Origin: an uncultured Coriobacteriales bacterium
GTDB taxonomy: Bacteria; Actinomycetota; Coriobacteriia; Coriobacteriales; UMGS124
Assembly: GCA_934636245.1 (NCBI GenBank)
Contig: CAKUAI010000018.1
Location: forward strand, 5,547 to 69,546
DNA: 64,000 bases
Direction of reading: 5' to 3'
Shown here: positions 43,864 to 52,141 of the stretch, one piece after another
Position numbering within the stretch: the stretch's first letter is position 1
Layout: each line of letters begins with the position of its first letter
Position numbers and translations under genes: made by a program
The notes under the pieces: generated by a model
Seen by the model: the letters and a program-made list of their open reading frames with translations, nothing else
What the model was told of the DNA's origin: nothing
The model's database searches: none

Positions 43864-46065
43864 TTACGCCCTGCCCAGGAGCACGTTGGTGTAGATACTG
43901 GGGGCGGCTTCGACCATCTCGCGGCCAAAGTCGTTGGCAGCGTAGATGCGCACCTGCTTCACGCCCATGCGATCGGCCAGCATGCGTTCGCAGCGCTCGA
44001 AGCTGCCCACATGCAGCCCCCGGGTGCCCAGGCCCGCCATGGCACGCGCTGCACGAGTATCGCGCTCGCCCATCTTCTCCTGCTTGTCCACCGTAACCTT
44101 GGTGAGATCGAAGTAGTCGGCTCGAGGGAAGAGACCGTTCGCGAATCCAACTATAAACACCTGGTCAAAGTCGATATCGGCTAGGGCCGCAAAGGAGGCA
44201 ACCGTCACGCCGGCCCGGGCTGGCACGCCTGAGAAGAACTGCAGACGATCGAGCTCGGCCACCATCTGTGCGGCGTCGGCGTCGGGGCCCAGCGCGAGCA
44301 GCGGGCGCACCGAAGCAGGCAGCGGCACGTCGGGACCGGCAAGCGTCTCGACCAGATACGCCAGCAGCCTCGGGCCGCGCAGGTCGCGTACCTCGGCGAA
44401 CAGGGGTTTAAGGTCGGAATCGAGGTCGATGCCGTAAGCCGCCAGGTCGCTGTGCACGTCGCCATGCGCACTCAGCTTCACAGCGCCCTCGCCGCGTGCA
44501 TCTCGCGCGTCTCTGCAGGCAGCACCCACACCGCATGCGCTACGCTCCACGGTCGACCCGCCGTACGCATCGCCGCAGGTAGTATCTACGCCGTGTGCAT
44601 CTCGCACGTCTCCGCAGGTAGTGCCTGCGCCGCACATGCTCGCTGCCTCTTGCGCGCGCACCTCGGCGCGCTTGCTTGCAGCCACGGTGCATCCCTCGCC
44701 TATATGCATGCCGCACACGCGGCGGCGCATCTCGGCAAACTGGTTGCTCCGTGCAAGGTAGTCGCCGAAGCCGAACCAGCTCCTCCACGCCATGCCGTCA
44801 TGCTCATCCGCAAGAAGACGCAAGAGGGTAACCGTGCGAAGGCCCAGGCACCTGTCGAGCTCGCGGATGTCGCCATGCAGCTTGGGCGCTCCGAGCCAGG
44901 CATTCGCCTGCAGGCCACGCGCCTGAAGGGCGCGCGCCATCTGCTGGGTCCACCAGGGATGGAAGGTGACCACGGCGATATCCTCGGCATTCGTCCCAGC
45001 CTCGACGGCCGCCGCAATGGCATCGGCCGTGCCTTCAACCTCGTCAGCGGGGGTCTTCCATGAATGCGCGTCGCGCACCTTGTCGCCCGCAACGCCCTGC
45101 GCACCCACTTCCACGACCTCGGCCGCAGGATTCAGGCGCACGAAGTCCTCGAGACCCGCCGGATACGCATAGCTTTCGAACACGTCGACGCCCATGTCCG
45201 GGCCGGCTCCCGCAACAAGCTCCTTGCCAGCTACAAGCTGGCAGAGCAGCTGCGAGGCGCGGCTCAGGCTCTGGTAGCCGTACACAAACACATGTTTGCG
45301 CGCAAACCTTTCGCGTACCTGTCCCTCCATGCGCAGCGCCTTGGTCGCAAGGTTGCTCACCTGCGGTTCCATCATGGCACCCAGATACTGCAGCTCGCAG
45401 GTAAGGAACTCGAACGTGTCAATCTCCTCAACGGTGAAGAGCCACTCGGGGTCCTCATCAGCAAGCTCGGTCCAGCCGCGATAGAAAAACTTGAGCATCT
45501 CACGCAGGCGCTTGGGACGCGCACCGAGCGTCTTGACGTCCTCCATCAGGAAATCCGTCTCATAGGCGCTGAGCAGGCGTGCGCGGCCCGAGGAGAACGA
45601 CATCCCCGTCGCCGCAGCGCTGTCGGGGTCGGCCAGCACGGCGCACGCAAGCTCGCGGCACGTAAGGACCTGCACCTCGCCGGCGTCCGCAGCCCGGTTG
45701 ACGTCAGGCCCCACTTGCACCTTGCCGGCGTCCGCACCTCGCACGGCACCCGCAACCTGGCCGTCAGCGCCCTCAGCCTGCGAGGCGCCCAACTCCGCCA
45801 GCGTCTCGACAGCGCCCCCTGCCCGCGCAGCGCCCAGCTCCGCCTGCATGCGCGCGGCGCTCGTTGGGTCGGCGCACAGCACCAGGACGTCCTTGGGGTC
45901 AGCGCCGCCCGCAAGCACGTCTTGCACGCGCTGCACGAGCTCGCCCATCACCGCACCCGCGGCACCGCCTTTTACCAGGCATGCCTTGCCGTTGCGCACA
46001 AACGCCGGGCTCTGCGCCCCACCCATGCCCCACCAGCGGCGGCTTTCAAGTTGCTTGTCTTTCAT
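43864..46065 (-). CDS. UvrD/PcrA-like protein lacking helicase motifs
   Basis: A 733-residue protein. The N-terminus lines up with superfamily-1 helicases, but the Walker A reads KGGAAGAVM (32-40) with no GKT. DVLVLCADPTSAARMQAEL matches motif Ia-like text, and VASFAALADIDFDQVFIVG (~630) followed by GLFP matches the motif V region. ATP hydrolysis is therefore unlikely. Residues ~470-520 are a Cys/Asp/Gly-rich repeat (TTCGDVRDAHG-like) inserted into the fold. It is last in the Mo-reductase operon, 48 bp after torD. Role unknown; a structural or regulatory offshoot of a helicase is the best guess. Confidence 0.6.
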   Translation of the reverse strand: MKDKQLESRRWWGMGGAQSPAFVRNGKACLVKGGAAGAVMGELVQRVQDVLAGGADPKDVLVLCADPTSAARMQAELGAARAGGAVETLAELGASQAEGADGQVAGAVRGADAGKVQVGPDVNRAADAGEVQVLTCRELACAVLADPDSAAATGMSFSSGRARLLSAYETDFLMEDVKTLGARPKRLREMLKFFYRGWTELADEDPEWLFTVEEIDTFEFLTCELQYLGAMMEPQVSNLATKALRMEGQVRERFARKHVFVYGYQSLSRASQLLCQLVAGKELVAGAGPDMGVDVFESYAYPAGLEDFVRLNPAAEVVEVGAQGVAGDKVRDAHSWKTPADEVEGTADAIAAAVEAGTNAEDIAVVTFHPWWTQQMARALQARGLQANAWLGAPKLHGDIRELDRCLGLRTVTLLRLLADEHDGMAWRSWFGFGDYLARSNQFAEMRRRVCGMHIGEGCTVAASKRAEVRAQEAASMCGAGTTCGDVRDAHGVDTTCGDAYGGSTVERSACGVGAACRDARDARGEGAVKLSAHGDVHSDLAAYGIDLDSDLKPLFAEVRDLRGPRLLAYLVETLAGPDVPLPASVRPLLALGPDADAAQMVAELDRLQFFSGVPARAGVTVASFAALADIDFDQVFIVGFANGLFPRADYFDLTKVTVDKQEKMGERDTRAARAMAGLGTRGLHVGSFERCERMLADRMGVKQVRIYAANDFGREMVEAAPSIYTNVLLGRA

Positions 46066-46113
46066 TTCCTCTTGCCTCCCCTGGCGAAACGCAGGTCCTG
46101 CGACCCGGTGCTA

Positions 46114-46860
46114 CTACTCTTGCTCCTGTGACACCACGACGCTGTTCAAGAACTCGCGATCCTGTGCAAGCAGGCCGCGGGTCAAAAGCGCCAGACCCTG
46201 GTAGAGGTCGGTCTGGGCGATGCGCTCCATGTCATTGGCGAGGAACGGCGTCCAGGAGAGAAGGTGGCGCAGCAGGAACATCCGTTGCTCATCGAGCAGC
46301 TCCAAGGCGCGCTCGTCCTCGCCGGCCTCCAGGGCCTGGCGGGCACGGCGGGCCATCATCTGCATGTACTCGAGCTCGAGGGCGATGTGGTCCTCGGGGT
46401 CCTCCCAGCTTGCGTCGACGGCGAAGCCGCTCTCGCGGTACGCCTCGACAATCTCGTCGCGCGCCTCCTGCATGAGCAGGCGCTTCTCGGAGGTATACAC
46501 GCTCTCGAAGGGATAGGCGGCGGCGTAGGCGTTGTTGCCGTGGCCGATGAACACGCGGGCGTAGTCGCGCGCCAGGTCGAGCAGGGCGTCGTCGCGGTGA
46601 CTCGCGCAGTACAGCGCGATGCGGCGGTACCCTGCGTCCACGTCGTCGTTGCCCGTTGCCGCAGGAAACGCTGCCTCGCACAGCCCCTTGTAGAAATCCG
46701 CGTCCATCTCGACCTTGTACAGGCGGCTCAGCAGGCCATACATGTTCTCGCGCTGCTCGTTGAGACCCACGAGCATCGCGCGGTCCTGCTCGCCCAGCGC
46801 CGCGCCCGCGTCGGTTCCCGCGGCAGCCTCGTCCATCATGTTCTTCTTTTCCTCAGCCAT
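46114..46860 (-). CDS. TorD/DmsD-family redox-enzyme chaperone
   Basis: A 248-residue all-helical protein starting at 46860 (GAGAGGGA ahead). The TorD-fold pattern is present: RENMYGLLSRLYKVEMDADF near the N-terminus, DYARVFIGHGNNAYAAAYPF with the FxG...PYxS-like motif (here YPFESVYTSE), and EYMQMMARRARQAL. It would bind the Tat signal of the molybdopterin subunit encoded upstream until cofactor insertion. It lies 56 bp after the unknown 267-residue gene. Confidence 0.88.
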   Translation of the reverse strand: MAEEKKNMMDEAAAGTDAGAALGEQDRAMLVGLNEQRENMYGLLSRLYKVEMDADFYKGLCEAAFPAATGNDDVDAGYRRIALYCASHRDDALLDLARDYARVFIGHGNNAYAAAYPFESVYTSEKRLLMQEARDEIVEAYRESGFAVDASWEDPEDHIALELEYMQMMARRARQALEAGEDERALELLDEQRMFLLRHLLSWTPFLANDMERIAQTDLYQGLALLTRGLLAQDREFLNSVVVSQEQE

Positions 46861-46916
46861 GTCCCTCTCCCATCCCATCCTCAAACGAAACTCGCCAGAC
46901 GATTCGGCAAGCTTGT

Positions 46917-47720
46917 CTACTTCTGTCCCAAGCTCTGCAGCAGCTTGCGCCCCACCTCGGTGATCTTCCAGGCGCCGTCCCACTCGATGGCGCCGTTGCG
47001 ATCGAGGTAATCCATGAAGAACTGCGCCGTCTTCTTGGGATACTCGAGCACGGGGTTGGTGTTGACCTGCATCTTGATCTCGTTGATGGAGGCGCCGTCA
47101 CCCTCGCACATGCCCAAGATTTCGGTGAACACCTCGGTGTAGTCCCTCTGCTCATGCATGATCTGAGTGAGCGCGTCGAGCGGATCGTTGGACTCGACTG
47201 CCTCCAAGCCCTCGGGCGTCGTCTTCCACATGGCCTCGGGGGGCTGAGTCGGGCGCAGGTAGGTCTTGCCGTCCTCCTCGACTTCCTCGAGCTTGGGCTC
47301 GACCTTCCCGTAAGGCCGACCGTCAAGCGTGAGCTTCTCAAGCGCGCCGGCCTCCTCAAGCATGGTGCGGAAGCTTGCGGCGTTGAACACGCAGTGCCTC
47401 TTGGCGCGCAGCCCCTCCACGACCTTCTCGATGTCCTCGGCACGCTGCGGCTCGCGGCACACCTGCATGATGTTGATCAGCCAACGCTTGAACGGCGGCA
47501 TGTCCTCAAAGAGCTGCTCGATGCGCTCACGGGCGGGAATCTCCTGAGCGACAGGCTTCTGCGTGGCGGCCGCCTCTTCGGGCGTGCCGATGTAGCCGAA
47601 CGTCTCGGCCCTCTCGTCAGCGTCCTTCTCCTCCTCGACGTCGAGGGGATCGTATTCGCGCCCCTCCTCGAACATCGCGAGTTCGTCGGCGTCAAGCATG
47701 TCATCCATACGCTCAGTCAT
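46917..47720 (-). CDS. Unknown 267-residue protein of the Mo-reductase operon
   Basis: An acidic cytosolic protein (MTERMDDMLDADELAMFEEG start). Residues ~80-150 and ~180-265 look like two winged-helix units (PPFKRWLINIMQVCREPQRA; AQFFMDYLDRNGAIEWDGAW then KITEVGRKLL), as in repeat-type wHTH proteins. No family is recognised. Position between the ferredoxin subunit and TorD suggests a maturation or regulatory role; this is inference only. Confidence 0.7.
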   Translation of the reverse strand: MTERMDDMLDADELAMFEEGREYDPLDVEEEKDADERAETFGYIGTPEEAAATQKPVAQEIPARERIEQLFEDMPPFKRWLINIMQVCREPQRAEDIEKVVEGLRAKRHCVFNAASFRTMLEEAGALEKLTLDGRPYGKVEPKLEEVEEDGKTYLRPTQPPEAMWKTTPEGLEAVESNDPLDALTQIMHEQRDYTEVFTEILGMCEGDGASINEIKMQVNTNPVLEYPKKTAQFFMDYLDRNGAIEWDGAWKITEVGRKLLQSLGQK

Positions 47721-47744
47721 AGTTCATCCCTTTTTCCGTGAGAC

Positions 47745-47824
47745 CCGGCGGGGCACGCCTTCGCGACGCGTCCCGCCGGCATGGGTGGCGGCGTGCGCAC
47801 CTTCGTCATGTCGCGCACGCCGCC
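47745..47824 (-). other. Two perfect GC hairpins within the Mo-reductase operon
   Basis: ggcggcgtgcgc (47787-47798) pairs with 47813-47824 over 12 bp; ccggcggg (47745-47752) pairs with cccgccgg (47772-47779). They lie between the ferredoxin stop (47955) and the next start (47720). No T-run follows, so they may be mRNA-processing or stabilising elements rather than terminators. Confidence 0.55.
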
Positions 47825-47954
47825 CTGAGGGCCCATCGTGGCCGGGCACGCTCACACGCACCCGGCCACCTCATTCTTACTTACCATGCATATCTGCGCT
47901 TATGCGCTTCTATGCTTTACAACGCAAGGCCGAACATATCGTTCGAATACCCCA

Positions 47955-48701
47955 TTACACCAGGGGCTTTGCCTCTTCGCGAGACTTGGTGGGAGCCGTG
48001 GGGTCGAAGAAGAACTCCGGGTTGGTCTGCCACTTCACGCCACGAAGGATGTAGGCAAAGCTCGGGTCGTTGCCCGAGTCGTTCAGGTGGTACACCTCGG
48101 CGTCGTCGTAGGCGTTGATCGCGTCGACGAGCTTGGCGCGGCTGCCCACGTTGGCGTCGTAATCCACGGGGTTGAGCTTCTTGAAGTCGTCGCCCGAGGA
48201 AACGTCGAGAGGAGCCGGGCCCTCGAAGGACTCGATGCCCTCGTCGAGGTCGCCGAAGTAGCGGGCACGGCCGCCGCACTGCGCGACGCAGCTGGGCAGC
48301 AGGCCCTCATCGACGCGGTCGGCGCACATGTTGCACTTCTGCACCACGTTGAGGTCGGCGTCGAGGTAGCGCACGCCGTAGGGGCAGGCGCTCACGCAGG
48401 CCTGGCAGCCGATGCACTGCTCGGAGTCAACGACGACGATGCCGTCCTCGCGCTTGTAGGTGGCGCCGGTGGGGCACACGTTCACGCACTCGGGGTTGGC
48501 GCAGTGCTGGCACGACAGCGGCAGGAAGTACATCTCAACGTTGGGGAACTGGCCGCCCTCCTCCTTGGGCACCGGGCCCATGCGGACGACCTTGTTCCAG
48601 TAGCTTCCAATCGGCACCTCGTTCTGGACCTTGCAGGCAACCGAGCAGGCGAGGCAGCCCACGCAACGGTTCAGGTCTGTTATGATCGCTTTGCGGCTCA
48701 T
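47955..48701 (-). CDS. Four-cluster ferredoxin subunit (DmsB/PhsB-like)
   Basis: A 248-residue protein with four [4Fe-4S] motifs in order: CVGCLACSVACK, CQHCANPECVNVCP, CIGCQACVSACP and CNMCADRVDEG...CVAQC. This is the electron-transfer beta subunit of DMSO-reductase-type enzymes. It has no signal peptide, so it would be exported with the Tat-tagged alpha subunit. The start overlaps the alpha gene by 4 bp. No membrane anchor gene (DmsC/NrfD) is nearby. Confidence 0.94.
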   Translation of the reverse strand: MSRKAIITDLNRCVGCLACSVACKVQNEVPIGSYWNKVVRMGPVPKEEGGQFPNVEMYFLPLSCQHCANPECVNVCPTGATYKREDGIVVVDSEQCIGCQACVSACPYGVRYLDADLNVVQKCNMCADRVDEGLLPSCVAQCGGRARYFGDLDEGIESFEGPAPLDVSSGDDFKKLNPVDYDANVGSRAKLVDAINAYDDAEVYHLNDSGNDPSFAYILRGVKWQTNPEFFFDPTAPTKSREEAKPLV

Positions 48702-51700
48702 AGCTGCACTCCGTTCCTCTCAGCGTAGTTCTTCTGGCTCTCCTCGTTGTCGTACACGGGCAGCCATTCCTTCAGACGCGGGTCGTCCGAGGTGTAGATC
48801 ATCTCGGTGCCGTCGACATCGCAGGGCACGGGGTTGCCGTTGGGCGAGTTCTCGGCCGTTGCCTTGTAGATGTTCACGTTGTAGGCACGCGCGTAGCTCG
48901 AACCGCAGATGGGGTCACGCAGGTCCTTGTTCACGAGCGTGTTCACGTTCACGAGGTCGAGACCCTTCGTGGCGCCATGGAACTCAGGCATCCACCACTG
49001 GTGCTCGCAGTTGATGGTGCCGGGACGGATGCCGTAGTACAGGTCCGCAACCTGGCGGATCTTGTGACGAGGCGACTCGATCCACACCCAGTCGCCCTGC
49101 TCGATGCCCAGCTCAGCGGCATCGGCGGGGTTGATTTCCACGCGAGGCGCGGGCCACTGCTCGCGGCACCAGGGGAGCTGACGGTGCTCGGAGTGGAAGT
49201 ACACCGGGATGCGGCGGCCGGTGGTCATGATGAAGGGATACTCGGTGACGTACTCGGGGTTGGCAACGGGACCCTCGGGCGGCTCGGTGTAGGTCGGCAG
49301 AGTGAACGGGCCGATCTTGTCGAACTGGTCGCCGCTCTTGGAGTCAGGCATCGAGTAATGGTCGATGTCCTGGCCGTAGAAGGGATGCTCGGGGGTGTGC
49401 ACGGTCTCGAGCTTGGTGCACCAGATCTCCTGCTTCTTGGTGGGGGTGCCCAGGCCGGGGGCGCCGAACGTCACGCCACCGCCACCGATGTTCTGCGAGC
49501 TCACCTTGATGCCGGTCTCATAGCGGCGATAGGTGCCCCAGGTGTCGGGCTGCAGCTTCTTGCAGTCCTGCATGCCCTGCTCCTGGAAGTAGCTCTTGAA
49601 CTTCTCCCAGGCAGAGTCACCGGGGTAGTCGGCGATGAGGTCGGCGTAGCGAGCAACGGCGGCGTCGAGGTCCTTGATGGAGTCGGGCCACTTCTCCTCG
49701 TCAGTCTCCGCACCCGGATGCCACGGGATGCCGCAGGCCTTGGCCAGCTGGATGATGACGTCGACGTCGAACCACGTCTCACCAAGAGGCTCGACCGTCT
49801 TGCAGTGGCAGCCCTCGTGGCCGCCGCAGCCCTGCGAGGTACGCACGCAGTCGACCTCGAGCCAGTGGCGGACGGGCAGCAGGATGTCGGCGAGCTGAGA
49901 CGTGGGCGTGTGCCACAGGTCCAGGTCGAGGAAGAAGTCGAGCTGCTTCAGGCCCTCCCAGGCGTACAGGGCGTTGGACATGTTCATGAGGTCGCCGGAC
50001 TGGCAGATGCCCATGTAGATGGGGTACTGGGCGCGCTCGGAACGGTTGCAGCAGTCCCAAATGGCCGTGGAGTCGCCCCAGATGCCCAGGTCGGGAAGCA
50101 TGGGGATGTCGTTCACGCCGGCGATGTTGGCCCACTTGTCCGCAGCCTCGGGACCGGCGAACGGGAAGATGGAGATCTCGGCACCCATGTCGAACTCTTC
50201 CATGCCGATGGGGCCCTGGGTCTGGCCGCGGTTGCCGCCGGGGGTGTCGAAGTTGCCCGTCAGGCCAACGATGGCGTCGATGGCACGGGAGCACTGCACC
50301 GAGTTGCAGGAGTGCTCGATGGCGAGCATGTACTGGATGCCGCCGTTGCCGTAACCCGTCTCGGGATGGAGCGGGGTGGCGTAGGTCGTGGCAGCCTCGA
50401 CGATGAGGTCGGCGTCGACGCCCGTGATCTCAGCCACGGTGTCGGGGTCGTAGTTGTTCACGTGGGCGCAGAAGTAATCCCACACGGGCTTGGCCTTGAC
50501 CTTCGAGCCGTCCTTGAGCGTGACCTCGATCTCGCCGCACTCGTAGTCGGGGTCGATGAGCGGGTCGCAACGGCTGAAGTCGGTCTTCTCAACGACGTAG
50601 CCAGGCTCGACACCGGGGGCAGCGTTGGGCAGGTCGGGCACGAAGCCGTCCATCTCGCGCGTGCTCTCCTTGAGCTCGAGGGGCTTCTCGCCCTGCCAGT
50701 AGCCCGTGGAGGCGTCGTGCCACACGAGCTCGCCGCTCAGCTTGTCGTACACCATGAAGCGGGTGCTCGAGCCGCCCTCGACGATGTCGCTCTCCTTGAG
50801 GAGCTTCGTCTTGAGGGGATCGCCATTGAAGCGCGAGCCCGCAGCGGTCTCGGTTGCCTCCATGTCCTCCACCACGAGGTAGGGCAGGTCGGTCCAGCGC
50901 TTGACCCATATCTCGTCGTAGAGCTTGTTGTTCACGATGACGTTGAGCCAGCCCAGGGCCATGGCGGCGTCGGTGCCGGGGCGCAGGGGCAGCCAGATGT
51001 CGGCCTCCTTGCCCAGGTTGGTCATGCGCGGGTCGACGATGATGAACTTCTCGGCCTTCGCAGCAGCGTCGACCATGGTGCGGCACGAGTCGTCGTAGTT
51101 GGAGAGCTCGGCGCCGCCGCCCCACACGACCAAGACGGGAGCGCGGTCGACGGTGGCGTTCCAGGAGTAGGCGCGGTTGGACTGCAGCGAGGTACCCACG
51201 TGGCGCGGGCCCTTGCAGATCTGGTAGGCCTGGTCGGTGTTCACGGAGTCAAGAATGCCCGTGAGACCCAGGGCGCTGGCCATGCAGTAGATGCGCGAGG
51301 TGCCGCACATCGTGAGACCGGCGTTGCTGCCACGCTGAGCCTTGATCTCGTTGATCTTCTCAGCGGAGGTCTGAAGAGCCTCGTCCCAGGAGATACGCAC
51401 CCAGCCGGGATCGTCCTCGCCCTTGGGGTTCGTGCGCTTCAGCGGGTAGCGCAGACGGTCGGGGTGGTAGCAAGCCTGCAGCGAGGCCTGGCTCTTCGAG
51501 CAGCAGTTGCCCGAGGAAGCCATGGACGACTCGTCGCCCTCGACCTTCACGGCGCGGCCGTTCTCCACCGTTACCCACACTGCGCACTCCATCTTGCCGC
51601 AGCCACGGCACATGGTGCGGATGCGCTTGGTCGTGCCCTCATTGGTGGGTACCGAGCCAGAGTTGTGGGTCTCGGCCAGAGCCGGGGTCGCCTTGGCACC

Positions 51701-51790
51701 GGCTACAACCAAACCGGCAGCCGCAGCCAGGCCCACAAACGAGCGTCGTGACACGTCGGTGTTGAGCGACCACTTCAATTCGCGTTCCAC
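48698..51790 (-). CDS. Tat-exported molybdopterin oxidoreductase, DMSO-reductase family
   Basis: A 1030-residue catalytic subunit. The start is a GTG at 51790 with AGGAGG 7-8 bases upstream; the longer upstream frame lacks a site. Twin-arginine signal DVSRRSFVGLAAAAGLVV. The N-terminal [4Fe-4S] site is C61-x2-C64-x4-C69-x26/27-Cys (Cys96/97). PGD-binding blocks follow, such as AIDAIVGLTGNFDTPGGNRG and HTPTSQLADILLPVRHWLEV. The sequence style and the LuxR neighbour recall the Eggerthella catechol-dehydroxylase/acetylene-hydratase-like group; the substrate cannot be told. It acts outside the membrane with the ferredoxin subunit. Confidence 0.93.
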   Translation of the reverse strand: MERELKWSLNTDVSRRSFVGLAAAAGLVVAGAKATPALAETHNSGSVPTNEGTTKRIRTMCRGCGKMECAVWVTVENGRAVKVEGDESSMASSGNCCSKSQASLQACYHPDRLRYPLKRTNPKGEDDPGWVRISWDEALQTSAEKINEIKAQRGSNAGLTMCGTSRIYCMASALGLTGILDSVNTDQAYQICKGPRHVGTSLQSNRAYSWNATVDRAPVLVVWGGGAELSNYDDSCRTMVDAAAKAEKFIIVDPRMTNLGKEADIWLPLRPGTDAAMALGWLNVIVNNKLYDEIWVKRWTDLPYLVVEDMEATETAAGSRFNGDPLKTKLLKESDIVEGGSSTRFMVYDKLSGELVWHDASTGYWQGEKPLELKESTREMDGFVPDLPNAAPGVEPGYVVEKTDFSRCDPLIDPDYECGEIEVTLKDGSKVKAKPVWDYFCAHVNNYDPDTVAEITGVDADLIVEAATTYATPLHPETGYGNGGIQYMLAIEHSCNSVQCSRAIDAIVGLTGNFDTPGGNRGQTQGPIGMEEFDMGAEISIFPFAGPEAADKWANIAGVNDIPMLPDLGIWGDSTAIWDCCNRSERAQYPIYMGICQSGDLMNMSNALYAWEGLKQLDFFLDLDLWHTPTSQLADILLPVRHWLEVDCVRTSQGCGGHEGCHCKTVEPLGETWFDVDVIIQLAKACGIPWHPGAETDEEKWPDSIKDLDAAVARYADLIADYPGDSAWEKFKSYFQEQGMQDCKKLQPDTWGTYRRYETGIKVSSQNIGGGGVTFGAPGLGTPTKKQEIWCTKLETVHTPEHPFYGQDIDHYSMPDSKSGDQFDKIGPFTLPTYTEPPEGPVANPEYVTEYPFIMTTGRRIPVYFHSEHRQLPWCREQWPAPRVEINPADAAELGIEQGDWVWIESPRHKIRQVADLYYGIRPGTINCEHQWWMPEFHGATKGLDLVNVNTLVNKDLRDPICGSSYARAYNVNIYKATAENSPNGNPVPCDVDGTEMIYTSDDPRLKEWLPVYDNEESQKNYAERNGVQL

Positions 51791-52035
51791 AGTGATTCCT
51801 CCTTCTTCTTTCCCTGCCTTCACAACACTGCCAACCGAGGCACGGCTGGGGGCGGCGGCGCAACGCGCCTCGACTGGCACACCATGCCTTGCACGCCTCG
51901 GGGCAGCCTCTCGGATTGACCGAAACGCCGTCCCACGGGTACCCCCAACGCTTTGCGATTGTGCTCATATAACCCCCGGCGCGTATCGCCCTGGGTTAGG
52001 TATCAATTTGGGCAGGTCAAAAGTGAGGTAGTTTC

Positions 52036-52054
52036 CTACCACAGGCTGTGGTAG
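52036..52054. promoter_or_regulatory. Palindrome in the divergent promoter (likely LuxR operator)
   Basis: ctaccaca-ggc-tgtggtag, a perfect 8-3-8 inverted repeat, lies 246 bp from the reductase start and 88 bp from the LuxR-type start. It is the best operator candidate in the 350-bp divergent region; the rest of that region shows no gene. Confidence 0.6.
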
Positions 52055-52141
52055 AGGACGGGGTCAAGCGAGATTCAAGAGGGCGACAAGGGTGAGTTGG
52101 CGTACAATTGCTTAGTCATACGGAAGAGACAGAGGGGATTC

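Noticed and set aside
48977..51751. A 924-codon open frame opposite the Mo-reductase gene
   Set aside because: Val/Leu/Ala/Gly/Arg/His-rich shadow product without domain likeness, fully antisense to a clear enzyme; GC-rich codon bias creates it.
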